Assembly: GCA_035448545.1 (NCBI GenBank)
Contig: DAOTJE010000004.1
Coordinates: 62,001-126,000, forward strand
Reading direction: 5' to 3'
Length of the DNA stretch: 64,000 nt
DNA from: Anaerobaca sp035448545
GTDB lineage: Bacteria; Planctomycetota; Phycisphaerae; Sedimentisphaerales; Anaerobacaceae
Shown: positions 57,478 to 64,000 of the stretch, one piece after another
How the letters are laid out: the number at the start of each line of letters is the position of its first letter
Numbering within the stretch: the stretch's first letter is position 1
Made by a program: the position numbers and the translations under genes
Notes under the pieces: model-generated
Database searches by the model: none
Told to the model about the DNA's origin: nothing
What the model saw: the letters and a program-made list of their open reading frames with translations, nothing else

Positions 57478-58898
57478 CGGTCGCTTGCCGCGGGCGGCAC
57501 CGGTTCGAGAATCCGGTCTGGCCGTCGGCTTCTCAGATTCTTCGGTTGGAGCGTATCGAAGTGGAATTGTCGCAGTTGCTGGGCACGGCTTTTGAGTGCC
57601 CGTGCGGGAAAACACACCGCCTTCCAGTGCGGAAATACGTTTATGACAGCGCCGCGATGGAACAGCTGCCCGGGATCGTACGCGACTGTGGCGGGGCGAT
57701 GCTCTCGCCGCGCACCGTGGTGGTGGCCGATACGCGTACGTGGGAGGTTTGCGGCCGGCGGGCTTTCGCGGCGCTGAAACGAATGCGAGTCGACGTGGCG
57801 GAGGTCATCGTCGCCGACGGTAAGCACGGCACGCCGACCTGCGACGACGCCACGTTTCAAGACCTGCTCACGCGGCTGCGAGATGCCGGGCCCGGGATGG
57901 TGGTGGGCGTCGGCAGTGGGGTGATAAACGATCTGTGTAAATGGACCTCCTTCGAACTGGGGATTCCTTACCTTGTCGTCGCCACGGCACCGTCGATGAA
58001 CGGATACGCCGCTGCCAACGTTGCGCCAACGGTCGGTGGGGTGAAGGTCCTGATCGAAGCCCGGCCGCCCCGGGCGGTGATCGCGGAGCCGGACGTCATC
58101 ACGGGTGCGCCGCAGGAGATGATCGCCGCCGGTTTCGGCGACACGATAGCCAAATACCAGAGCAACAGCGACTGGCGGATGAACCACCTGCTGCTCGGCG
58201 AGTACTACTGCGATTTCTGCGCCGGCATCGTGGGCAATCTGGAGCCGCTCTACTTATCGCGGCCCGAAGGCATTCGCGAGAGGAATGCGTCGGCCGTGGG
58301 AGGACTCTTCGCGGCTCTGTTCTGGAGCGGCGTGGCTATGACACTCGTGGGCACGAGCGCCCCGGCCAGCGGGGGCGAGCATCTGCTCAGTCATACCCTC
58401 GACATGATCGCCATGGCCCGTGGGCACCGGCACGATCTGCACGGCCGGCAGGTCGGCGTCGGCACGCTTCTGTCTGCGGCGCTCTATGAGAAGATTCTCG
58501 CAGTCGAAGCCCCCGCGCTGCGAGTGTTGCCGCCGCAGGTCGACAAGCATTTCTGGGGAAGCGGCCCGGTAGTCGAGGCGGTCGCCAAACAGTATGAAGC
58601 CAAGAAGGCCAGCCTGGATGCCGTTCGGCACTGCTTGACGCAGCAGAGGGGCTGGGATCGGCTCCGCAGCCACCTGGCGGACCTGCCGCGCTCGCCTCAG
58701 ACCGTTCGCGACTGGCTCCAGCGAGCCGGAGGCGCTACGTCACCGGAGGCCATCGGATGCTCGGCGGAACAGCTGCGAGAGGCAGCGCTGCACATGCATG
58801 AGATCCGCAAGCGATTCACTGTGGTCGACCTCGCTTGGATGCTGGGCGTGCTTCCAGACTCACTCGACGAGATCGTGCAAACGTGGCTGTCGAGATGA
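57474..58898 (+). CDS. Glycerol-1-phosphate dehydrogenase (AraM/EgsA-like)
   Basis: 474 residues. NAD(P)-dependent reduction of dihydroxyacetone phosphate to sn-glycerol-1-phosphate. Iron/zinc-type alcohol dehydrogenase fold: VVGVGSGVINDLCKW, VVATAPSMNGYAAANVAPTV, PQEMIAAGFGDTIAKYQSNS, GGEHLLSHTLDMIAM and GRQVGVGTLLSAALY. The metal ligands Asp and two His fit Asp in GFGDTIAKY, His in GGEHLLSH and His in ARGHRHDLHG. GTG 57474 overlaps the ubiB stop. In archaea and some bacteria this enzyme makes G1P-type lipid backbones; here it sits with a phasin and UbiB, a membrane/lipid context. Confidence 0.85.
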   Translation: MTVACRGRHRFENPVWPSASQILRLERIEVELSQLLGTAFECPCGKTHRLPVRKYVYDSAAMEQLPGIVRDCGGAMLSPRTVVVADTRTWEVCGRRAFAALKRMRVDVAEVIVADGKHGTPTCDDATFQDLLTRLRDAGPGMVVGVGSGVINDLCKWTSFELGIPYLVVATAPSMNGYAAANVAPTVGGVKVLIEARPPRAVIAEPDVITGAPQEMIAAGFGDTIAKYQSNSDWRMNHLLLGEYYCDFCAGIVGNLEPLYLSRPEGIRERNASAVGGLFAALFWSGVAMTLVGTSAPASGGEHLLSHTLDMIAMARGHRHDLHGRQVGVGTLLSAALYEKILAVEAPALRVLPPQVDKHFWGSGPVVEAVAKQYEAKKASLDAVRHCLTQQRGWDRLRSHLADLPRSPQTVRDWLQRAGGATSPEAIGCSAEQLREAALHMHEIRKRFTVVDLAWMLGVLPDSLDEIVQTWLSR

Positions 58899-58904
58899 TG
58901 CTGT

Positions 58905-59264
58905 CTACACGCGCGGCGGCGCACCGCTATCTGAAGCCACCCCGAGAGATTCCAGCGCTGCCGTCCGGTCGGCGGCGAATCGAAACAGACCCTGTAACCC
59001 CACGCACTTGAACACCCTCATGATGTTGAGGGGCACAGAGCAGAGAATGAGATCCTTATCGGAGGCGCCGAGCTGTCTCTCCAGAACCAACAGTTGGGAT
59101 AGCATCCCCGAGGTCAGAACCTGGGTCGCCGAAAAGTCGACGATGACGTGCCGGCTCGGCTTTGTTTCCGCCATGCCTGCGGCGATGTCCAGTTCGTTGC
59201 CGCAGTGGGATTCCCGAGACAGAACGATCAGGAGAACCTGCTCAGACAGTTGCACGACGGCCAT
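58905..59264 (-). CDS. STAS-domain anti-sigma factor antagonist-like protein
   Basis: 119 residues, a single STAS fold: VVQLSEQVLLIVLSRESHCG, HVIVDFSATQVLTSGMLSQL (phosphorylatable Ser in TSG), LLVLERQLGASDKDLILCSV and RVFKCVGLQGLFRF. In SpoIIAA/RsbV relatives dephosphorylated STAS protein binds an anti-sigma kinase; no such kinase is adjacent. GGGAG precedes the ATG. It converges on the G1PDH gene with six bases between stops. Confidence 0.85.
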   Translation of the reverse strand: MAVVQLSEQVLLIVLSRESHCGNELDIAAGMAETKPSRHVIVDFSATQVLTSGMLSQLLVLERQLGASDKDLILCSVPLNIMRVFKCVGLQGLFRFAADRTAALESLGVASDSGAPPRV

Positions 59265-59484
59265 GGTGTGCTCCCTTCATCTGCGTCCACCGCCTCCGCT
59301 CTTCTCGGCACCACATCGGGCCAGAGACTTCAGCGTTGCAAGGCCTCCTGCATAAATTATGTAACGACTCTGGCCAAATCCAAATCTGTCGGATGCTGTA
59401 TTTGGGGAATCGTCTCGAACTCTCGGCAGTGTCGGTGCTGGGATGCGCCCGGCGGAGGTTGTCAAGCAGGGCCGGAACGGTTAG

Positions 59485-59790
59485 ACTCTCCTCGCTATCA
59501 GGGTCCCCGGGGACCCTGTGGATGCAGAGGTCATGCTCAGATTCGTTGTCGACGGGCAGTTCGCCTACGTAGGCAGCGCCAACCTTACGGGGGCCGGACT
59601 GGGTGCCAAGAGCCCCCATCGGCGGAATCTCGAATCGGGCATCGTAGCCACGGACGCGACGATTGTAAGGCAGGTGATAGAGCAGTTCGACCGGATCTGG
59701 CGGGGCGATCACTGTGCGAAATGCGACAGGAAGGAGTTCTGTGACGAATATATCGATATCTTGTCCGGCGGGACGAGGCCGGTGTCCTGA
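59485..59790 (+). pseudogene. 5'-truncated phospholipase D-like relic
   Basis: The frame FAYVGSANLTGAGLGAKSPH and RRNLESGIVATDATIVRQV is the second half of a PLD-family HKD domain, ending in a Cys-rich HCAKCDRKEFCDEY. The motif's H-x-K is destroyed: the residues at the expected place read DAEVM instead of HAKVM. The N-terminal half is absent and the frame has a stop at 59482. The 59265-59484 stretch shows no intact gene. Confidence 0.7.
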
Positions 59791-60298
59791 AGCCGCTTGC
59801 GCGCGTCCGAAGTGCTATGCTTACCTGGACATCGAAACCACGGGCCTGAACTGGGACAACTGCGATCTGACCGTTGTCGGCGTCGCCAGAGTCAGAGGCA
59901 CGGAATGCCGAGTCGGGCAGCTCGTGGGCGAGCGCATCGTTGCCGAGGGTGTTCTTTCGTTGCTGCAAGGGGCTGACGAGGTTTACACGTATAACGGAAG
60001 CCGCTTCGATCTGCCATTCATCAAGCGCCGGCTGGGCCTGGACCTCCGCACCTGTCTGCGGCACACCGATTTGATGTACGCCTGCTGGCGTCAGAACCTC
60101 AAAGGCGGACTTAAGGTGGTGGAGACGCGCCTGGGCATCCACCGACGACTGGCGGACATGAACGGATTCATGGCGGTGCGGCTGTGGTGGGACTACGTCC
60201 ACAACGCCGATGCGCGGGCCCTGCGTACGCTGCTGGAGTACAATCGAGAGGATGTCGTCAACCTCCACGTCCTGCGGGACAAGCTCGGCGTGGCGTAG
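59741..60298 (+). CDS. RNase H-like 3'-5' exonuclease-type protein (YprB/PF13482)
   Basis: 185 residues from GTG 59741, with AAGGAG upstream; ATG 59714 is an alternative inside the PLD relic. Exonuclease-like motifs: YAYLDIETTGLNWDNCD with the DIE metal pair, VYTYNGSRFDLPFIKRRLG with the second Asp and LWWDYVHNADARALRTLLEY, with NREDVVNLHVL for the third. It overlaps the PLD relic by 50 bases and ends 19 bases before mutS2. Predicted cytosolic nuclease. Confidence 0.8.
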   Translation: MTNISISCPAGRGRCPEAACARPKCYAYLDIETTGLNWDNCDLTVVGVARVRGTECRVGQLVGERIVAEGVLSLLQGADEVYTYNGSRFDLPFIKRRLGLDLRTCLRHTDLMYACWRQNLKGGLKVVETRLGIHRRLADMNGFMAVRLWWDYVHNADARALRTLLEYNREDVVNLHVLRDKLGVA

Positions 60299-60317
60299 CG
60301 GGGAGAACGGCACAGCA

Positions 60318-62429
60318 ATGGCTCGCAAACAGATCGATGAACACAGCCTCGGCGTTCTGGAGTTCGACGCCGTGCGGGGAATTCTGGGTTCGTTCGCGGC
60401 CAGCGACCTCGGCAGAGACGCCGCCGCAGGGCTGTATCCGTCGGTGGACTTGCGATGGACGCGGATGCGGATGGCCGAAACCTCCGAGCTTCGCGCCGTC
60501 CTGGACCGGGGCGAACGGGTCCCCATGGCCGGGCTTCGCGATATCCGGGCCGTTCTCAAGCAGTTCGGCAAGAAGGAGACCGTTTTCGAGCCGGAGCAAC
60601 TGCTGGAGATTGCCGACACACTGGCCGCCAGCGGACGACTGAGACTCTTCCTGACCAATCTGGACCCATCCCAGAGCCGACATTTGTGTACGATGGGCGA
60701 GAAGCTTGGCGATTTCACATCGCTGGTTGAGGAAATCGGCCGCTGCGTCGGCGGCGACAAGCGCGTCCGCGACAATGCCTCCGAGAAGCTCAAGGAAATC
60801 CGACGGACCATTGGGCTGTTGAGCGAGAAGATCCACCAGCGGTTCGCGGACATCGTTGCCGCGCCGTCGTTGAGACGGGCCATCGAAAACGACAAGTTTC
60901 TCATGCGGCACGGTCGGCCGGTCGTCGCGGTCAAGGCCAACTATCGTCATGCCTTGCGGGGCACCGTGCTCGACCGCTCCAACACCGGAGCGACGCTCTA
61001 TGTCGAGCCCGATGAACTCGTGGAGATGAGCAATGAACTGGAGGATGCTCTCTTCGAGGAGAAGAAGGAGGTCGGGCGCATCCTTTGGCACCTGACCAAA
61101 CTCATTCTGGACCAGCAGGAGGCGATTCTGGACAGCGTCCGGATGCTGGCGCTGGTGGACCTGACCTATGCGAAAGCGCGATTCAGCGTCGCATACGACA
61201 TGACGGCGCCCGAGATCCGCTCCGACAGCGTGTTGCACTTGCGTCAGGCCCGCCATCCGCTGCTGCTTCAGTGGGCCGCCCGGCAGAAGGGCTGTGAAGT
61301 CAGGGATCTGACCGACGAAGTCGTGCCCATCGACGTCCGCCTGGGCGACGACTTTGATCTGCTGCTGGTCACCGGCCCCAACACCGGCGGCAAGACCGTT
61401 GTGCTCAAGACCATCGGCCTGCTGGCGCTGATGGCGCAGAGCGGGATGCACATTCCGGCCAGAGCCGGGTCAAGTCTCTCGGTCTTCCGACAGGTTTACG
61501 CCGACATCGGCGACGAGCAGAGCATCCAGCAGAGCCTGAGCACCTTTTCCGCTCACATGCGTCAGGTCGTCAAGATTCTTACCGGCACCAACGACGGCAC
61601 GCTTGTGCTGCTGGATGAACTCGGCGCGGGCACCGATCCGATTGAGGGAGCGGTCCTGGCGACGAGCGTGCTGGACGGGCTGCTGAAGAAGGGCGGCAAG
61701 GTTGTGGCGACCTCGCACCTGGGCCAGCTCAAGACGTATGCCTACACGACCCCCCGTGCGGAGAATGCCTCGGTGCAGTTCGACAGCCAGACGCTGCGTC
61801 CCACATACCGCCTGCTGATCGGTACGCCGGGCAGCAGCAATGCTCTGGTTATCGCCAAGCGGCTGGGAATGCCCAGGGCGGTGCTCGAACGGGCTGAGGC
61901 ACTGCTCGATCGCGAATCCGACGGCACTTCCGAGTTGATCAACCAGGTCCAGGCTACTCGTGAGGATGCCGAGCGCAAGCGCGCCGAGGCTCAGAGCGTG
62001 CTCGATGAGACCCACGAGGCCCGCAACCGCGTGCGCGAGAGACTGAATCGCGTGCGCGAGCAGGAGCGACGGCTTCGCCAGCAGGCGGATCACGAGATCG
62101 AACGCTCGATGCGGGCCGTCCGCGAGTTGGTGGCCCGTTTTGCAGCGGAGATGCAGAATGCTCCACAGATCTGGAGTGCCAAGGCCTCCGAGTTGGCTGC
62201 GCGGATCGCGGAACTGGCGGCCGGGACGCCGCTGGCCGTCCGACAGGCCCAGTTCATTGAAACGCTCAGACGCGGCGACAGCGTCTTCGTCCTGCCCTTC
62301 CGGCGCGAGGGTGTCGTCGATCGCATCCATCGCAACCGCAAAACGCTGGTCGTGTTTGTTGGAAACAAGCAGATCGAGGTCCCGTTTGAGGAGGTGGGCC
62401 GGCCGGAGCCCCAGGCGGGCAAGTACTGA
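60318..62429 (+). CDS. mutS2: MutS2-family ATPase lacking the Smr domain
   Basis: 703 residues from ATG 60318 (GGGGAGA upstream). MutS core and lever: LEFDAVRGILGSFAASDLGR. The ATPase has Walker A TGPNTGGKT (about 352-360), IGDEQSIQQSLSTFSAHM, Walker B LVLLDELGAGTDP and VATSHLGQLKTYA. A clamp-like coiled coil (TREDAERKRAEAQSVLDETH) follows. MutS2 proteins of Bacillus or Thermus are about 750-790 residues with a C-terminal Smr nuclease; here the chain ends after an OB-like segment (GDSVFVLPFRREGVVDRIHR) with no Smr motif. It may act in ribosome-collision or recombination control without cleavage. Confidence 0.88.
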   Translation: MARKQIDEHSLGVLEFDAVRGILGSFAASDLGRDAAAGLYPSVDLRWTRMRMAETSELRAVLDRGERVPMAGLRDIRAVLKQFGKKETVFEPEQLLEIADTLAASGRLRLFLTNLDPSQSRHLCTMGEKLGDFTSLVEEIGRCVGGDKRVRDNASEKLKEIRRTIGLLSEKIHQRFADIVAAPSLRRAIENDKFLMRHGRPVVAVKANYRHALRGTVLDRSNTGATLYVEPDELVEMSNELEDALFEEKKEVGRILWHLTKLILDQQEAILDSVRMLALVDLTYAKARFSVAYDMTAPEIRSDSVLHLRQARHPLLLQWAARQKGCEVRDLTDEVVPIDVRLGDDFDLLLVTGPNTGGKTVVLKTIGLLALMAQSGMHIPARAGSSLSVFRQVYADIGDEQSIQQSLSTFSAHMRQVVKILTGTNDGTLVLLDELGAGTDPIEGAVLATSVLDGLLKKGGKVVATSHLGQLKTYAYTTPRAENASVQFDSQTLRPTYRLLIGTPGSSNALVIAKRLGMPRAVLERAEALLDRESDGTSELINQVQATREDAERKRAEAQSVLDETHEARNRVRERLNRVREQERRLRQQADHEIERSMRAVRELVARFAAEMQNAPQIWSAKASELAARIAELAAGTPLAVRQAQFIETLRRGDSVFVLPFRREGVVDRIHRNRKTLVVFVGNKQIEVPFEEVGRPEPQAGKY

Positions 62430-62434
62430 GTTCG

Positions 62435-63601
62435 TCAGTCCATCGCGGCGGCCAGGATGGCGGTCAGTTCATCATCCTGAAGCTCGATGGGATTGCCCTT
62501 CATGCTGCTGGCCTTTCGGGCTTGGGCGATGACCGCCGGAAAGGCTGTCTCTGTGAGGCCATAGCGCCGCAGGCCGGGCAGGGCCAGCGCACGGCAGAGG
62601 TCTTCCACCCATGCGACCCCGTCCGACGCGCGGGCCGAATCGTCTTCCGTAACGATTTGCGCGATTTCATCGAATCGCGTCAGGGTAGGCGAGCCGCAGG
62701 CTCGGTCTCGCAGGGCCTGTACGTTGGCGGCAATAACGTGCGGCAGGAGCCTGCCGCAGATGATCCCGTGAGGTGCACCGATCACGCCTCCCAGCGGTCC
62801 GGCGAAGCCATGCACGGCTCCCAGAGCGGCGTTGGCCAGGGCCAGCCCGCTGAACAGCCCGGCCAGTGCCATGTCTTCGCGGGCGGATGCGTCGCTGCCG
62901 TCTTCGAATGCGCTGCGCAGGGAACGGGCCGCACGCCTGAGCCCTTCGCGGCAGATCCCGTCCGTCACAGGGTTGGCTTTCTTCGAGACGAAGGCCTCGA
63001 CCAGTTGGGTTAGCGCATCCAGGCCCGTTCCGGCTGTCAGTTCCGGGGACATCGAGTACGTCAGCACCGGATCGACCAGCGCCACCTGCGGCAGCAGCAC
63101 CGGGCTTCTCATACTGACTTTGACCCGATGCGGCGCGACCAGGAGCACCGCGTTGCGCGTAACCTCGGCGCCGGTGCCCGCGGTGGTAGGGACGGCGATA
63201 TACGGGGCCGAGCGGTTCCGCAGAGTCTTTCCGGGGCCGACAACCTCAAGGTAGTCCTCGATAGTCCCCTCGTTGGTGAGCATGGCGGCGACGACCTTGC
63301 CCGTATCGATCACGCTGCCTCCGCCAAGCCCAACAACGACATCGGCGTCTGCCTGTCGGGCGGCCGCAACCGCCGCACAGGCGGTCTGAGTCGTCGGTTC
63401 ACCGGCAACAGCCATGGTTTCCCACGCAAGACCCGCGTCGCCCAGCGAATTGAAGATGCCCTCATGGCGTTTGGGCGTACTGCCTGTCAGGACGAACGGC
63501 CGACGGCCCAGAGATAAGACGATCTGTGGCAGATCGGCAGCAACATTCGGGCCAAAGACAATTCTGTTGGCGGTGGCAAATTCGAATCGCATATCGGCCA
63601 T
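62435..63601 (-). CDS. Iron-containing alcohol dehydrogenase
   Basis: 388 residues. MRFEFATANRIVFGPNVAAD, VVVGLGGGSVIDTGKVVAA, YIAVPTTAGTGAEVTRNAVL, TGLDALTQLVEAFVSKKANP and AVHGFAGPLGGVIGAPHGII are standard group III Fe-ADH motifs; His residues in VHGFAG and APHG bind the metal. Four bases downstream of the ABM-fold gene and in the same direction. Substrates may be small alcohols, aldehydes or diols. Confidence 0.9.
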   Translation of the reverse strand: MADMRFEFATANRIVFGPNVAADLPQIVLSLGRRPFVLTGSTPKRHEGIFNSLGDAGLAWETMAVAGEPTTQTACAAVAAARQADADVVVGLGGGSVIDTGKVVAAMLTNEGTIEDYLEVVGPGKTLRNRSAPYIAVPTTAGTGAEVTRNAVLLVAPHRVKVSMRSPVLLPQVALVDPVLTYSMSPELTAGTGLDALTQLVEAFVSKKANPVTDGICREGLRRAARSLRSAFEDGSDASAREDMALAGLFSGLALANAALGAVHGFAGPLGGVIGAPHGIICGRLLPHVIAANVQALRDRACGSPTLTRFDEIAQIVTEDDSARASDGVAWVEDLCRALALPGLRRYGLTETAFPAVIAQARKASSMKGNPIELQDDELTAILAAAMD

Positions 63602-63604
63602 CTG

Positions 63605-63925
63605 TCAGACCTTCGCCGCATCCCACCCTTGGTCGTCCGGAAAGACGTTGGTGTACCTAATCCCGGTCCGAGGCTCCGCCATCATGTGCGCAACGGTGTC
63701 CCGCCACTTGAGATAATGAGCGGTTTCCTTGTGCCTGGCGGGGTCCTCCGGGGTGCGGTAAACCTCCACGAGGACGAACCGCGTCGGGTCGTCGGTTTGC
63801 TGGACAACGTCGAATCGGGCCACACCCAGCTCTCTGACGCTGTTGCGGGCGTTCTCCAGACTGGCGGCGCGAAACGCCTCGACACAGTCCGGCTTCACAC
63901 GGACATGCACGTGCACGATCACCAT
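63605..63925 (-). CDS. Antibiotic biosynthesis monooxygenase-fold protein (LsrG-like)
   Basis: 106 residues from ATG 63925 (AAGGAG upstream). Ferredoxin-like dimeric alpha/beta barrel: VIVHVHVRVKPDCVEAFRAA, GVARFDVVQQTDDPTRFVLV, EVYRTPEDPARHKETAHYLK and MAEPRTGIRYTNVFP. Many relatives (YgiN, LsrG) act on quinones or on phosphorylated AI-2. It is the first gene of the operon with the Fe-type ADH. Confidence 0.88.
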   Translation of the reverse strand: MVIVHVHVRVKPDCVEAFRAASLENARNSVRELGVARFDVVQQTDDPTRFVLVEVYRTPEDPARHKETAHYLKWRDTVAHMMAEPRTGIRYTNVFPDDQGWDAAKV

Positions 63926-63961
63926 AGACCACTCCTTGCAGATCGGTTCGTTTGGCCGGCC

Positions 63962-63990
63962 AGTGTAGCAGACCGAGGACAACCGGGCAA
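63962..63990 (-). promoter_or_regulatory. Putative promoter of the ABM/Fe-ADH operon
   Basis: TTGCCC (63990-63985), 17 bases, TACACT (63967-63962) on the minus strand, 37 bases upstream of ATG 63925. Moderate match. Confidence 0.45.
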
Positions 63991-64000
63991 CGGCGATCCG

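Noticed and set aside
1..64000. tRNA, rRNA genes and CRISPR arrays
   Set aside because: No cloverleaf with a T-loop GGTTCRA motif, no rRNA stretch and no regularly spaced repeats were seen on either strand.

Overview
The window is about 64 kb of high-GC bacterial DNA from a draft assembly, with one 100-base run of N at 8732-8831. It carries an exosortase and C-terminally tagged exported proteins, a class II (B12-type) ribonucleotide reductase, sialidase-like and SGNH exported hydrolases, a PQQ-like propeller protein, and very little operon order shared with model bacteria. Together these suggest a Planctomycetota genome, perhaps a Phycisphaerae/Sedimentisphaerales-type lineage. That placement is inference from gene content; no rRNA or other taxonomic marker is present.

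Region 1 (1-20955, all + strand) is an extracellular polysaccharide and protein-sorting locus. It contains tightly packed glycosyltransferases (GT4, several GT2, a PssD/PssE pair), a methyltransferase, a Wzy/ligase-type membrane protein, an exosortase, a Wzc-type chain-length/tyrosine-kinase protein, an initiating sugar-phosphate transferase, a 1429-residue TPR protein and a stand-alone LuxR-type HTH protein. Its most unusual property is that both the exosortase and the initiating transferase carry an N-terminal nucleotidyltransferase/left-handed beta-helix-like module. The pssDE pair is duplicated; the second pssE is a short relic.

Region 2 (20956-26560) holds three secreted proteins with C-terminal sorting tags, one of the classical PEP type and two of a P-A-P-G-A type. 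They have their own promoters and terminators, long untranslated leaders and a structured inter-operon region. A divergent minus-strand pair encodes a Wza-like polysaccharide export lipoprotein and a membrane protein. The likely working model is that region 1 builds and exports the polysaccharide and sorts the region 2 proteins to the cell surface.

Region 3 (26560-42400) has housekeeping genes (nrdJ, tilS), a TPR lipoprotein, an O-methyltransferase and a compact eight-gene ABC cassette: a YtrA-type GntR regulator, a one-TM protein, ATPase, permease, a redoxin-like protein whose active site reads S-P-A-C, a second ATPase, a second permease and a large membrane protein ending in a zinc ribbon. 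An ECF sigma factor converges on a FixJ-like regulator whose receiver has lost its phospho-acceptor Asp.

Region 4 (42400-64000) carries exported hydrolases (amidohydrolase, sialidase-like, SGNH), a PQQ-like propeller protein, a SlyD-like peptidyl-prolyl isomerase, a beta-CASP nuclease, a GH57 plus glycogen-synthase-like pair, a phasin, a UbiB kinase, a glycerol-1-phosphate dehydrogenase, a STAS protein, a MutS2 lacking its Smr domain and a small degradative operon (ABM-fold protein plus iron-type alcohol dehydrogenase). Several gene relics (phospholipase D-like, beta-helix protein, pssE) and a repeat-bearing spacer at 46.1-46.7 kb lie between them. I saw no tRNA, rRNA, CRISPR array or intact insertion sequence.
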